64,000 nt of DNA from Primulina eburnea (lineage: Eukaryota; Streptophyta; Magnoliopsida; Lamiales; Gesneriaceae), in contig NC_133101.1 in assembly GCF_022965805.1 (NCBI RefSeq), positions 1,798,001 to 1,862,000 of the forward strand. Reading direction: 5' to 3'. Below are positions 46,375 through 58,080 of the stretch, piece by piece. The notes beneath the pieces are model-generated. The model was not told the origin of the DNA, did no database searches, and saw nothing but the letters and a program-made list of their open reading frames with translations. The position numbers and the translations under genes were made by a program. The stretch's first letter is position 1; every line of letters starts with the position of its first letter.

Positions 46375-49225
46375 ATGGCCGGCTCTGATCACGAAAGCCC
46401 ATCAACTATGGTGGATGGAAATACTCTTGCGGCCATGTGTCTGGCACGCGCCGGTATCGATATGATGTTTGGAGTCGTGGGTATACCGGTTACCACTCTT
46501 GCTAATCGTGCCGTAGCTCAGGGTGTCCGATTCATCGCCTTCCACAACGAGCAGTCGGCGGGATACGCTGCCTCTGCCTACGGCTACCTCAGCGGACGTC
46601 CAGGTGTACTCCTGACGGTTTCTGGCCCTGGTTGTGTTCATGGACTGGCTGGATTATCAAATGCCCAGATAAACACCTGGCCTATGGTTATGATCTCCGG
46701 CTCCTCTGAACAGAGTTGTATCGGAAGAGGAGACTTTCAGGAGCTAGATCAAATTGCTGCCGTGAAACCCTTTTCCAAATTCTCCGCAAAGGCTACTGAT
46801 ATAAGAAAAATTCCGATTTCTGTTTTCAGTGTGATTGATTGGGCTGTAGCGGGTCGGCCCGGTGGGACTTACTTGGATATCCCGTCCGATGTTCTCCATC
46901 AGACGGTTGAGGAATCCGAGGCTGAAAGGTTGATTGCTGAATCCCTGAATTCAAGAGACAAATATTTGGTCGAGAAGCCAAAGGTTAATCATTCAGAAAT
47001 TCAGAAGGCAGCGGAGTTGTTGAGGAAAGCGGAGAGACCCTTGATCGTTTTTGGAAAGGGGGCAGCTTATGCTAAAGCTGAAAATGAGCTGACGATGTTG
47101 GTGGAAAGTACAGGAATTCCATTTTTGCCGACTCCCATGGGGAAGGGGTTGCTGCCGGATTCGCATGAGCTGGCGGCTACTGCTGCAAGGTCTCTTGCTA
47201 TTGGGAAATGTGACGTGGCATTGGTGGTTGGCGCGAGGCTTAACTGGCTGCTGCACTTTGGAGAGCCGCCGAGGTGGTCTAAGGATGTGAAGTTTATACT
47301 TGTTGATGTTTGTAAAGAGGAGATTGAATTGAGGAACCCAACGTTGGGTGTTGTGGGGGATGCAAAAGATGTGGTGGAGATGATTCATAAGGAGATTAAG
47401 GATAATCCCTTTGTTCTGGGAAAGAATCATCCTTGGGTTGGGGACATTAAGCGCAAGGCTAAGGATAATGTGGCGAAAATGGAGGCCCAGTTGGTGAAAG
47501 ACGTGGTGCCATTTAATTTTATGACACCGATGAGGATTATTCGGGATGTGATTTCGGGCATGGGCAGTCCCGCACCAATATTGGTGTCTGAAGGAGCCAA
47601 CACAATGGATGTCGGCCGAGCGGTTCTGGTGCAAACAGAGCCAAGAACTAGGTTGGATGCTGGGACTTGGGGGACAATGGGGGTCGGCCTTGGATATTGC
47701 ATTGCTGCTGCAGTGGCAGCACCTGATCGGCTAGTGGTGGCGGTGGAGGGGGACTCTGGATTTGGATTCAGTGCGATGGAAGTCGAGGTAATTTATTTTC
47801 ACTGAACTTTGAAATTTGCTGCAACGTTTCTTTGGATTCTTTTGATCAGTGACAGAAGAGCATACATATCTTATCACACTTCATTAGTTCATTCCTAAGT
47901 ATTTTTCTGTGGCAATGCTTTACTGAGTTCACTTGACCTGCGTTCTGATTTTTTTATGAGTAACAGGCATGGCATGTTGAGCTAATAATATTTTATCTTG
48001 AAATGCTGTTACATGAGTTTTTAAAAAAAAAAATCGAAAGCCAAATGTGAACTTATATGCCCTGTATATAAAAATTTTGCTTCCCAATCTAAAAAATTAT
48101 TGCTCAAAGGTTAAAAAGACTAGAGCGAGAGTGTGTAGCTTAGTCGTGTGAACATTTCTTCTCATACTTATTTAGGATGTGACTATCTTATGCTGCTAAT
48201 GTTTAATTCTCCATCGTTTCCTTTATGTTTGAGTCAAATGATCACTGGGAAAAATTCTCATTTGTCCTCCATGGTTTCTGCAACCTATTGGGTAATCACA
48301 TACTCTGTTGACAGTGGGGGTGGACAGGGGAGGGTGGGAGTCTCCCACTTTAAACAAAAAATTTCCACGGATATGCCCGTTAATGACATGGGTATCAATA
48401 CTTGTTCAAGGGGATAAAAGTGTTCCCGTTTGGCATTAAGACCCAGTTTTAGAAGGCTTTGTTGAACACCTTAAATTACTGAGTTCATCAATGAAGCTTG
48501 ATGAGACAAAACCTTGAAAAGTTACAAGTCAACATATATCTTGATTGTTGGCTTACACTTTAGCTTCCCCTCATTGGTTTGTCAGTGTTGATGTTAAGTG
48601 TATAAACTTGGAATTTTCAGTTCAGTATGATCAGAAGCACAAAACATTCCAGTTGTATGAATGTTGGAATCTGCTCGTTATCTTAACCATGTTAGCTCAA
48701 TGAAGTTTAAACAAAATAACATTTGCTATTTTTGTTTAGCAGATTCTAATAACTCGATATCCCCTAGGTTTCAGGTCATATGTTCTACACAAAAACCCGA
48801 AAAAGTCTCCCTTTGTTTTTTCATTTATTATACCATTTTATGAAATCGATTTCATGCATCTTAAGCATAAAATTAACTTATGTGGTGTGTGCTTCTATGT
48901 ACGTGTTCAGACATTGGTTCGTTATCAATTGCCTGTGGTGGTCATAGTTTTCAACAATGGTGGAGTTTATGGAGGAGACCGGAGAAACCCGGATGAAATC
49001 ACAGGACCACACAAGGATGATCCGGCCCCCACCTCTTTTGTTCCTGGTGCAGCATATCACATTCTCCTTGAAGCCTTTGGAGGAAAAGGCTATCTTGTAG
49101 GTACACCTGATGAACTAAAATCAGCACTTGACGAATCCTTTTCTGCAAGGAAACCTACTGTCATAAATGTTACCATCGATCCCTATGCTGGTGCTGAGAG
49201 TGGGAGAATGCAACATAGAAACTGA
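46375..49225 (+). CDS. Oxalyl-CoA decarboxylase / 2-hydroxyacyl-CoA lyase
   Basis: Two exons in phase: 46375-47787 (donor GTCGAG|GTAATT) and 48911-49225 (acceptor GTTCAG), giving 575 residues, the usual family length. It is a thiamine-diphosphate enzyme. Glu59 in FHNEQSAGYAASAYG is the cofactor-activating acid. GDS at 459-461 and NN at 486-487 form the diphosphate/Mg-binding motif, split by the intron. GGTYLDIPSDVL and EGANTMDVGR are family signatures. Plants have one such gene; from memory the Arabidopsis protein decarboxylates oxalyl-CoA to formyl-CoA in oxalate breakdown, and the family also includes peroxisomal 2-hydroxyacyl-CoA lyase. The C-terminus ends MQHRN, not a classical peroxisomal PTS1, so a cytosolic location is as likely. 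No lesion is seen. A TATA box lies 125 bp upstream. Confidence 0.95.
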
Positions 49226-51357
49226 TCGATGAAGCCAGGCATGTGCAATGTCACAGATTCAAGTTCATGTATGCATTTGTAATTTCTATCAATTTGTCTT
49301 CCGGCATACCAAGAAATCTAAAAGAACTTGGAAGGGTGGTTTAGGATTTTATATTGATAATACTGTAGATGGTGAGATATGTATGCGAGATTCTACACCA
49401 ACTTAATTGGCGTTATTTGGTTCCGTTCAAAGTCGATTGATGGGTATGCGAGAAAAGGAGTGCATATATTGGATAAATAAGCATGTTTACGAAGTGTTTT
49501 TGTTCATTAAAACATAGACGAATCTTTAAAAAATTGGACTTAATAAATCGGATAATATTTTCGCATGACTTAAAAGTTAAAACATAGCTAGTTGATTTTG
49601 GAATCTCTGACTGTCAAAATTATGTGCTTGAAGCTTTAATGTCTGGAAAGATTTTAGTTCTGACACTGTTATCTTCTTTGTTTCATCTGTTTTTTTTTTC
49701 ATTCTATCATCCCATCTGACTTGATGGCAAAAGATTTCTCAATTCTCTATCTGAACTTGAACGCCAGATTCAATGCTTGCATCCAAACACATCATTAGAC
49801 CTCTTCATTACATAGGGCTTGAGTTTTCAAAAAGTGTAAAGATTGAGAAAACCTGGAGAAAATTAGAGAACTGGATTGGAGGATCATTATATTGATTCTC
49901 ATTTGGTTGGAAGAAAAATAACACCAAAAATTTTTAAAATGAAAGATAATAAAAGTAAATACTTGGTATTATATTACAGTCCATACTATTAAGTGAAGTC
50001 GAATTCCTTGGTGTAAAAGTAAATACTTGGTATTATATTACAGTCCATACTATTAAGCAAAGTTGAATTCCTTGGTGTATTGGTGAAACATTTTTAAAAT
50101 TCAATAAATATCAAGCTTTCATACTACTTTTTAATTCTCACTCTTCAACATTCTTATATTCTTCTTTCTAGAAAATTATTATACTGTTTCTCTTCTCGAA
50201 CAGATCCTTCATTGTTTTTTATTTTATTTTTATAAATATTATGATAAATGCTTCTTGCATACATAAAATTCATAATATTTATATATTACATTACGCATAC
50301 ACGACTCATGTTCATCAACCACTAGCATCCTTCAAAGTATGGTTAAAACTAAAAAAACTAATCTAACTGAAAATTTTGGTTTTTATGGTTCGTTTATCCG
50401 AATTTGAAATTTAAAAAATGGGAATAACCAGAATTTTTAAAACTTTTAGTGATGCTCTCGTATCGACGGTGTGATATATGGTGGTGCGTAACAGATATGA
50501 AATGGACCTGATGATTCCCAACCGTGAACTCCGACAGGGATGCTGAACTCGTTTTGGTGGGGTAAAAATGGAAGCAATGGAGGGGGAATAAAATGGAATA
50601 GGTGGAAAAAAGCTTTGTGTAATTCGTTTTCAAACTTATTGAACTCGAGCCGAATAACTTGCGAATATGTTCGAACATTTCGAGTCAAACTCGAACTGGT
50701 ACATCATTTCGAGCCGTAATTGAGCAAAATTAAAATAAAATTATCGAGTTTCGAATCGAGCTCGAACTCGAATATACTTAATTTGAGACGAATTCGAACA
50801 TTAAATTATTATTAATATTTGGCTCGATTCAATTTAAATAGTTTAGGATGGCGGATTTATTTATAAATAGAAGGCTATAAATATTTTCTTGATAACGTTT
50901 GATCCCATATCTTTTTAAACAATAAATTTATTTTCTTAATAGCAGTACATTGGCCCAAATGCATTATAAAATTATTAAAATTTATAAACAGCATACATAT
51001 CTTAAGAACAATTTAAATAGACAATATAAAGTATAAACAATGGACCCCTCAAGTAAAAACTCAATAAGACTAAAATTATAGTATAAATTTTTATGATTTA
51101 TCGTTAAAACTATTGTGGTTAAAAGTGCTCTTGTAGTTAAAATCGTTATCTTTGAACGTGTTTTTAACAACAGGAGTTTAAACTGTCAACAATAGTTTAA
51201 ACGGCTCATGACAACAATAAAAAACCACAGTCATTAGCTTTTTTCTCGAATGTGAACCGAACGAGAGAGAGTAAGATAAAAATTTATCCTTCTTAAATCC
51301 GTTGTACCAAAATATGCCTATAGACTATAGTATAATTTTTCTGATTTCTCCATGCAG
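49226..51357. other. Intergenic with a tandem duplication and a TCGAG-type repeat
   Basis: This interval contains the 3' untranslated region of the lyase gene, a 64-bp tandem duplication (49951-50078), and a TCGAA/CTCGAG-rich repeat at about 50635-50830. No coding domain is supported on either strand. Confidence 0.5.
49951..50078. repeat. 64-bp tandem duplication
   Basis: Two copies (49951-50014 and 50015-50078) start AAAAGTAAATACTTGGTATT. They differ by three substitutions near the AAGTGAAGTCG/AAGCAAAGTTG segment. Confidence 0.93.
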
Positions 51358-51740
51358 TTTGGAATGGCCAGTGCATTGGAAACTCTGTGTGGGCAGGCAT
51401 ATGGAGCTGAGCAATACGCCAAGTTGGAACCTACACCTACGCGGCCGTTTTAGGCGGAAAGTTCGCGCTTGGCTAATCCTATCTCTCTTCCCATACGCGA
51501 TCCTCAAGTCTCTGACTCGATAACTGCAGACTCAGAGCTTGATCATTCCGATGCTTCTGAGCTCGGTCGCGACCCTGTTGATAAATTTTCCTCTTTATTG
51601 GGTTTTTGTTTTCAAGTTAAAGCTAGGCAACAATGAAGCTGCGGTTTCGATCGGGTTATCACATTAGATAAACGAATTCATCTGTTTGTACGTAGCCAGA
51701 CTGGGAGTTCTTTCACTACGCTGTACCTTCTGCTACCATG
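51358..51740 (+). pseudogene. MATE/DTX transporter relic
   Basis: After a splice-like TGCAG the sequence reads [19 protein letters not shown], the classical MATE motif. It then jumps to LFPYAILKSLTR, QTQSLIIPMLLSSVATL, WVFVFKLKLGNN and WEFFHYAVPSATM. Stop codons and frame changes interrupt it, and part of the middle is missing (the segment between the QAYG motif and FPYAIL is shortened). It is a decayed copy of a detoxification efflux carrier, without start or C-terminus. Confidence 0.85.
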
Positions 51741-52312
51741 GTTTGGTAATCATCATTAACTAATTTAAACTTAATTAGCAGCTCAATATTTTTGTCTAAA
51801 ATAAAAATATATATTTTTAATATATATAGTAGTTAGTTTTTATTTATTCAATTTTTTTCATCATATTAGAACTATTTTGTTATATAATACTATATTAGCT
51901 ACTCCGCTAACTAGGTACAAACAGTAATGTATATATGGTACAAACATTAATGTATATATATAATTAATAATTTTTTAAAAAAATATTAACTTTAAATATA
52001 TATATAATTAAATATATATATGGTACAAACATTAATGTATATATATAATTAATAATTTTTAAAAAAATATTAACTTTAAATATATACATCATATAAGATG
52101 GAACATGAAATATAAACGAGCTTAGGTTTATCCAGGTTGTCTCCCTTAGTCCCTTGACATGAACTTAGGTTTTCCCAATTTCACATAAAATTTCAGCAAA
52201 CAAAATCATGAATTTATCCCAAAAACCAACATGCATGACTTCATGGTTTGATAGAAATCGAGTTTTTGTATTCACCTGCCCTCCCTGTATATATTAATGT
52301 ATTTTGCACTTA
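51741..52312. other. AT-rich interval with an 85-bp tandem repeat
   Basis: Between 51936 and about 52088 a unit that begins TGGTACAAACATTAATGTAT occurs twice with period 85, after a partial third copy at 51913. No gene is seen. Confidence 0.7.
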
Positions 52313-52402
52313 CAACTAGCACGGGCGGACATGGCAGCAGCTGATCAAGAAGTGGCGGTGGTGCCGATGCAGATGTAGCCGGAGGTGATAGTGGAGGATC
52401 CC
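52313..52402 (-). ncRNA. Possible distal exon of the MIR157 transcript
   Basis: A 90-bp block on the minus strand lies between an acceptor-like ACACTGCAG and a donor-like GTTGTAAGT. It could be translated as a Pro/Ser-rich peptide (DPPLSPPATSASAPPP), but no start codon or linked coding exon was found. It lies on the same strand as the MIR157 hairpin, downstream, so I read it tentatively as an exon of that primary transcript. Between 52403 and 53521 I see nothing else. Confidence 0.3.
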
Positions 52403-53521
52403 TGCAGTGTGTCATAATTATTACATACACCAGGATTTCAGGAGAGAAACATCAAAATTACGGGATCTCTTTATATTACAAAATAATTAATGGAAATTGT
52501 TAGTTGCAACAATATTTCGTACATGGACTTGTAGTTGCACTTACCAACCGTGTATCACAATCAAAATTTCATGTTGCTTATATGATTATATTCTAGTGTG
52601 TGTGTTGTATGGATTTAGGTACTACATTCATCAACTTTTTCGTAAGTAAATTTTTTTTAATAAGATTTTTCATTCGTCGATAATCATGGAACATGACATA
52701 AAAGAACAAAGAATGCGAAATGTTGCTTGTAAATATTCAGGCTTCTACATTAATATTGATATATATGTAAGAAATAAACACCAGCAGACTCTGTCACTAA
52801 ATAGATCAATCATACCAAGTTATTTGTGTAAGCAACTTCTTCAAATGTAATGTTTATCTTAAAATCTACTATAAGAAAATGGAATTATAGCATCAATATC
52901 TTCAAAGAGGATCCAATAAGTAGAAGATTATTCATTTATAAAATTACGCAAATAGCATTTAACACCCATTGAGAAAGACAAAAAACACACATATAACTCC
53001 TTAATTATATGAAGATAATGATCTTTAAAATCCTGTGAATTTGAAAATCAGATTTAAAACGTCCTTCAAATGCTGCAGATATGCTTGATTTTTGAAAACA
53101 CGATGTTGTAAAGGATATCAGATTTAACCGGCACTATAAAATTAAAACAAATTAAACCCATGTCAGATTAAAGAGAACTGAATCCGGATCAAATCATCAC
53201 CATATAGTGAATACAATATTTTTACAAAATCAAACACAATTTTCAAAAATATTAAGCAAAAATATTTTTAAAAAAGGCATTTAAGGTACTAGCTAGCACT
53301 TATATGTCCGGCCAATAATCCAGAACATTTTTTTAAAATTAGTTTTAATTTTTTAATATCCGGGGTTTTAAAAAATCACGGTCAAGAACATTTTGTAGAC
53401 ATTGTTTAAAGTCATCGGGAACTGCTTATTGAAGTATAAAGAAACACTACAGCGTAAGAACTCCAGTGTTCAAGATTTAAATGACAGAATCAAATGGCAC
53501 TCAAGACTAAGTAGTACTCAC

Positions 53522-53694
53522 GAAATTTCTGTATCAAACATGGGAACAGGAAGATGGAAACAGTGCCTATAAATTCATCAAGTTTGCATCTCCACAGAAC
53601 CTTGTTTTAGGGCAGAAATACGTAGCCCTAGCCGTCTCCGCATTTCTTCGCTAGCTGTGTACTCGTTACTAAACAATTCAGAACCTGAAAACAG
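53522..53694 (-). ncRNA. Probable downstream exon of the MIR157 primary transcript
   Basis: On the minus strand TTTTCAG|GTTCTGAATTG opens this block and AATTTC|GTGAGT closes it. Both fit splice signals. It lies about 140 bp after the miRNA hairpin. It contains an ATG-started frame of 21 codons (53643-53578) that stays open upstream to the acceptor. MIR156/157 primary transcripts are often spliced, so this is plausible, but RNA evidence is needed. Confidence 0.45.
53578..53643 (-). CDS. Short ORF in the MIR157 transcript, 21 residues
   Basis: It starts MRRRLGLRISALKQ and ends VEMQT. The peptide is basic. The same frame is open back to the splice acceptor (SELFSNEYTASEE before the Met). Whether it is translated is unknown; it could be chance in a non-coding exon. 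No homologue is known to me. Confidence 0.25.
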   Translation of the reverse strand: MRRRLGLRISALKQGSVEMQT

Positions 53695-53829
53695 AAGTGC
53701 TTTTCACATATATTAGTTTTCAGATCATATCACTGAGTTAAAAGGCTAAAAAAACACAGGAAATGAAGAGTTTGAGTATGGTATTATTGTGCAAAAAGAG
53801 TAATAATTATATGTTTCATATGGAAACAC

Positions 53830-53960
53830 AAAAAGGGGCTTCGAGGGTGATGACAGAAGACTAGAGAGCACAAAGGAAAAGATGCAGACTGCCTTGCAAA
53901 TTCGTCATCGGTGCTCTCTATCTTCTGTCAACAACACTCTCCCCGCCACCACTTTAACAT
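53830..53960 (-). ncRNA. MIR157: MIR157 precursor hairpin
   Basis: On the minus strand the 5' arm carries a 21-nt sequence at 53931-53911 that starts TTGACAGAAGATAGAGAG and fits plant miR157. The 3' arm carries the matching star at 53869-53849 (GCTCTCTAGTCTTCTGTC). The two pair almost fully, separated by a loop of about 40 nt, and the lower stem extends into GGGG/CCCC. miR156/157 directs cleavage and translational repression of SPL (SBP-box) transcription factor mRNAs and controls the juvenile-to-adult transition. The miR157 identity is from memory of the mature sequence; the hairpin is visible in the DNA. Confidence 0.95.
53911..53931 (-). ncRNA. miR157: Mature miR157
   Basis: 21 nt starting with T on the 5' arm, as expected for AGO1 loading. 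It differs from the miR156 form by the AGATAGAGAG core. Confidence 0.93.
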
Positions 53961-54162
53961 ACATAAATCGATCCACACTAATTTTCCATATAAAAAATCA
54001 CTCCTCCGATGAAAATTAATAATAAACAGTGAAATCTCAGGCCAAAATAAGCGCAATGTCATGGATGGAGCTTATGAAATTAAGAAGAAAATTTTATAGA
54101 GAGCAGAATTAAAGAATAAACGTAGTATGTTTGTATGATTTAGGAGAAACCCCAGAAAGCAG

Positions 54163-54170
54163 TATTTATA
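54163..54170 (-). promoter_or_regulatory. TATA box of the MIR157 gene
   Basis: CACTATAAATACTGC on the minus strand lies about 200 bp before the hairpin. The transcript would start near 54135 and the hairpin would lie about 175 nt into it, as is typical of plant MIRNA genes. Confidence 0.65.
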
Positions 54171-56002
54171 GTGAAAAAACTGTCTTACTTCTTTGATTTG
54201 GATAAGAAATCTCGGCATTTGGCTTTTTATTAGCATTATTAAACTCAGGATAAACAGGCTTTGACAACCAAGAAACTGAGAAAGATCCAGCCTTTAAGAG
54301 CATTAGATTTGTGGGCACGATCTGCATATCCATAAATGAATATTATAATTTAAAATGGACTTTCATATTGCTGCAAGAAAAATCAAAAATCGGGACAGTA
54401 GAATTGAGAATAAGAACCTTTCAAATATTTTTGGTTGCGGGAAAGCATCACTCTCTCTCTCTGCGCAGCTGGAAGCTTATCCTTAATTGAGCACAATTCT
54501 AAATATTATTTGTGTATGGTCTTATCCGTATACGGCTGGAAAACAAAGAGCATGATTGGATATGGAGTCAATAAATTCTGCTTGATGATAAAGGGATAAA
54601 GTAGTTGAGGGTTTTGCTTCCATGCATCCTCTAGGAGACTTGAAAAGATCTCAACTTATATTATGTATGGATTTTTATTGAAGATATAAGTTTTATCGGT
54701 CTCTCGAAACAAAATAACTCGGAGTTGAAGAGTAAAATTCATCTATTAATCGTGTGAGTTGCGGATTAGTGAATGGATAACATGAATTATGTCTCAAGCA
54801 TGGATTGATGGCTAAAAATCAACTTGAGATCTAACGTTTCATATTTAAATGTAAAGATTATCCTATTGTGATATTTTTGTGACCAACTCTAGGACCACAG
54901 TCATATATATGTCTATTATACTTATCACTCATTAATTTAAAGAATATTCACGTTTTCAATTTAATGAGATTTATGGGCCGTTGGATTTTGGTGGTACTCG
55001 ACATGATCGAAAAATTACTTGAAATAGACCACTTGAACTCAATATATATATAATTGTAGTCGCCCGTGGGCCCGGGGTTTTGCCAGACAAGATTCATGTA
55101 TTTTTAGACCATTTAACCCTAGTTTTTCTTGCCAAATTTATTCTCGAAAAAAATACTAAAAATTAATTGTGGAAGTTTATTATCATCGAGTGGAGAAAAA
55201 GCACCTTTGTGGTCTGTGGATCAAGAATTTTGATTTCCTTCCAGTCCTTATTAACTTTATCTAATTACATCAAATAAAAGCAAGACATATATGTTTACTC
55301 ACTCAGAAATATGTTCAAAATTACCAGAAAATATCCTCAAAAAGTCATTCAAACTTGAAATTTATAAGTGATGAATCTTTATTTGAAACTTTATACCCTT
55401 TTCCGAAAGAAAAAAGACGGAGGTAATTACTGTTCAAGAAAACTTGTGCAGAAAAAGGAAAACACAAAGGAAGGGAAACTCTGGAAGTAGCACTTGATTT
55501 GGCTTGATTTTCTTGACCTTGATGACTCATGACAAATAGAAATAGTGGGGGGACATGCAGAATTTGGAGCAGGGACAAACAAACAATAGAGAAAAATAAA
55601 TTGGAATCGAGCATATTTGTGCAACGGGTCAGATTCAAGCATTGGTCCTACGAGATGGACAAGAAGAATCCCTCATCACAAATTCCTTATCATCTCATCA
55701 ACATGGTCTTTCTTTGGGTTCTTTCCCCCCAAACACACCACACGATACTGGTGCGACAAGTCTTTTTCTACCATGTCTAATAGTGTATGGACGTTGGGTA
55801 TTAGGGTTTTCTTACCATATAATTGACGTTGGAGGACATTATATAATCTGTTAAAAAATTTAAATTTAATTTAATCTTTTATTTGTCACAATATTTCATG
55901 TGAGGTGGGTCTATTATTTTCTACTAGTCGCCTTTCTCCCACTAACTAGTTCCATCCATGTATCCATCTTTCGATAATCAAGATTCTTGTATACTATACA
56001 AT
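54171..56002. other. Upstream region of MIR157 and intergenic DNA
   Basis: The MIR157 promoter should lie in the first few hundred bases, including a (CT)n run near 54450. Beyond that there is AT-rich DNA with several overlapping short open frames at 55.4-55.8 kb that carry no domain and that I do not support as genes. Confidence 0.45.
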
Positions 56003-56152
56003 TTATTCAAACATTCTTTCTATACATGACGGGGTTGGGGGTTTTGATGTTTCATCTTCCTCCAAAGAATAAAGGGCCCTGTCATTCTTTTCAATAGGTG
56101 TATACAAATATACTACGGTTGCGAACAAAACAAAGAAAATTGCAATTTTCAT
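56003..56152 (-). CDS. Possible small secreted or membrane-anchored peptide, 49 residues
   Basis: ATG 56152 opens MKIAIFFVLFATVVYLY, a strongly hydrophobic N-terminus like a signal peptide or anchor. It is followed by a short acidic tail (SLEEDETSKPPTPSC). The length and layout resemble plant secreted signalling peptides, but I recognise no family motif, TATA box or splice signal. It may be chance. Confidence 0.25.
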   Translation of the reverse strand: MKIAIFFVLFATVVYLYTPIEKNDRALYSLEEDETSKPPTPSCIERMFE

Positions 56153-57125
56153 CTTGTATGTTTGCTTCTTGTCATTTTGATCACCTGTGTTGTCAAATTG
56201 GATCTTAGTCACATACATATGTTAAAATTTTACAAATTTTATGGAGTGTGACAAGGTGGTATTGTACTGGTGAGCACCTATACTAGTGAGCACCTCGTCG
56301 GCATCAGATAGCGCCAAGTCGGAAAAAGGAGAGATTAAAAAAAAACATAGTGTATTTAGATGGTATATCCTCACATTTAGTTACTAACTTTTTATTAAAA
56401 ATTATATAGAAAAAACCGATTGCACATGCATATACACACAAGATTTACTGGAGTGGTAGGATATCCTCTTAATAGAACAGTTGATAGTAGGGGTGAGCAG
56501 AAACCAAACTAAATCAAGTTGCTTGTTTGTATTGGTTTTAAAATTAATCAAATCAAAAAATTTGATTTGGTTCAAAGTTTTAATTTAAAATACCTAAGCA
56601 AATTGAACCAAACCGATTTTATAAATTATATAATACTTTTAAGTATATATATTATTTGATTTTTAGTTTATATATATCATGTCATTAGTATCATGAAAAA
56701 TTGATAATAAATTTTTAGCTATCCCATTATTATTTAAACTGATGTTCAATGGACATAGACGATAAATATCTCGCCGATCAGAATTCGAACAATTCAACTA
56801 AATTTTTCACATAAACATTCATAATGGATTTGCGACATCTATTTAAAATTTTTGAATTTGACATAAATTTGTGCAGCACTCCTTCTGAGTGTTTGTGTGT
56901 GGTACTTTCCACCGTTGATTTCGATTAATATTGGAATATTTAATTTGCAAAAGTAATATCTGCTGCTTTTTTTTTTTCCAGGTACGGCCACTACAAAATT
57001 GACTGTCCATGTAAAAGTTAGGCAACTTGCCATAAAAGGATGATATTTATTCGGAACTTGTCGTGGATATACACTGCCAAAATGTTCGAGGGTTAGTTTA
57101 TGTTATATTACAACTGTTTTTTTTA
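56153..57125. other. AT-rich intergenic DNA
   Basis: A degenerate repeat end (TAGGGGTGAGCAGAAACCAA) lies near 56489, similar in style to the hAT-like elements. Otherwise I see nothing. Confidence 0.4.
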
Positions 57126-57300
57126 AGTATGTCTCTTATGAGACGATGTCAAGAATCTTTATCTGTGAGACGGATCAGCCTTAACGATATTCATAATAAA
57201 AATTAATACTCTTAGAATAAAAAATAATATTTTTTAATGGATGACCCAAATAAGATATCTGTCTCACAAAATACGATCCGTGAGATCGTCTCACACAATT
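57126..57300. repeat. GAGACGGTCTCAC family repeat, copy 5
   Basis: Near full-length. It includes ATTCATAATAAAAATTAATA, TTTTTTAATGGATGACCCAA and the end GTGAGATCGTCTCACACAAT. Confidence 0.75.
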
Positions 57301-57679
57301 TTGTCTTCTTTTTTTTCAATACTATTAAATTATAAAAGTTTTTCATATATTTACGAAAGTTGACATATATGTTTATGATTCAAGAATTAACATTTAATCA
57401 TATATAAATAGAGAAATAATTCATGTATAATATAAAATAATCTATGTTCAGCCGTGCGGCCGTGCCTTGACTTGGAAAGCAGTCATGGTGTTCCATCGTT
57501 AATTAATTGTGCTTCTCTATAATTGGCCATGCCTTGATTAATACGAGTATATGTCCTAAAATCTAACGCCATGATATGCACTAGATCGTTTTCATTTTCA
57601 GATCCGTAAACATTTGGGTTATATTTGGTGTGTAAGATAGGATAACTAAATGATTAGTAATTAGAGTAATTGAAAAAGG

Positions 57680-57835
57680 CAAAAACTTGTGTGAGACGGT
57701 CTTACGGGTCGTATTTGTGAGACGAATATCTTATTTGGGTCACCCATGAAAAAGTATGACTTTTTATTGTGAATATGGGTAGGATTGACCCGTCTCACAG
57801 ATTGTGATCCGTGAGACGGTCTTACATGAGACTCA
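57680..57835. repeat. GAGACGGTCTCAC family repeat, copy 6, nested
   Basis: It runs from AAAACTTGTGTGAGACGGTC to GTGAGACGGTCTTACATGAG and is in the opposite orientation to copy 5. It lies inside the Harbinger-like element, so it inserted later. Confidence 0.75.
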
Positions 57836-58023
57836 CTCATTGAAAAATTAGAGATTATGATAAATAATATAGTGAAATAAAATATATGATTTTTGGTATG
57901 ATTTTAAAATTATGGATTAATTTTGTGTATTATCTTGAAATGACCAAAATATCATCACTATGTGTATATAATCACCTTACCTAAATATAATAAACATAAA
58001 CAAAAAATAAATAAATAAAAGAA

Positions 58024-58079
<56 letters not shown>
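58024..58079. repeat. (AAT)n microsatellite
   Basis: About 18 AAT/TAA units in a row, inside copy C of the Harbinger-like element. Confidence 0.95.

Positions 58080-58080
<1 letters not shown>

Noticed and set aside
47427..47634. Long minus-strand open frames inside the lyase gene
   Set aside because: They are antisense reflections of a conserved exon with strong GC bias, not separate genes.
55345..55854. Cluster of overlapping open frames on both strands at 55.4-55.8 kb
   Set aside because: The frames overlap in several phases, have no domain, no splice partners and no promoter signs.
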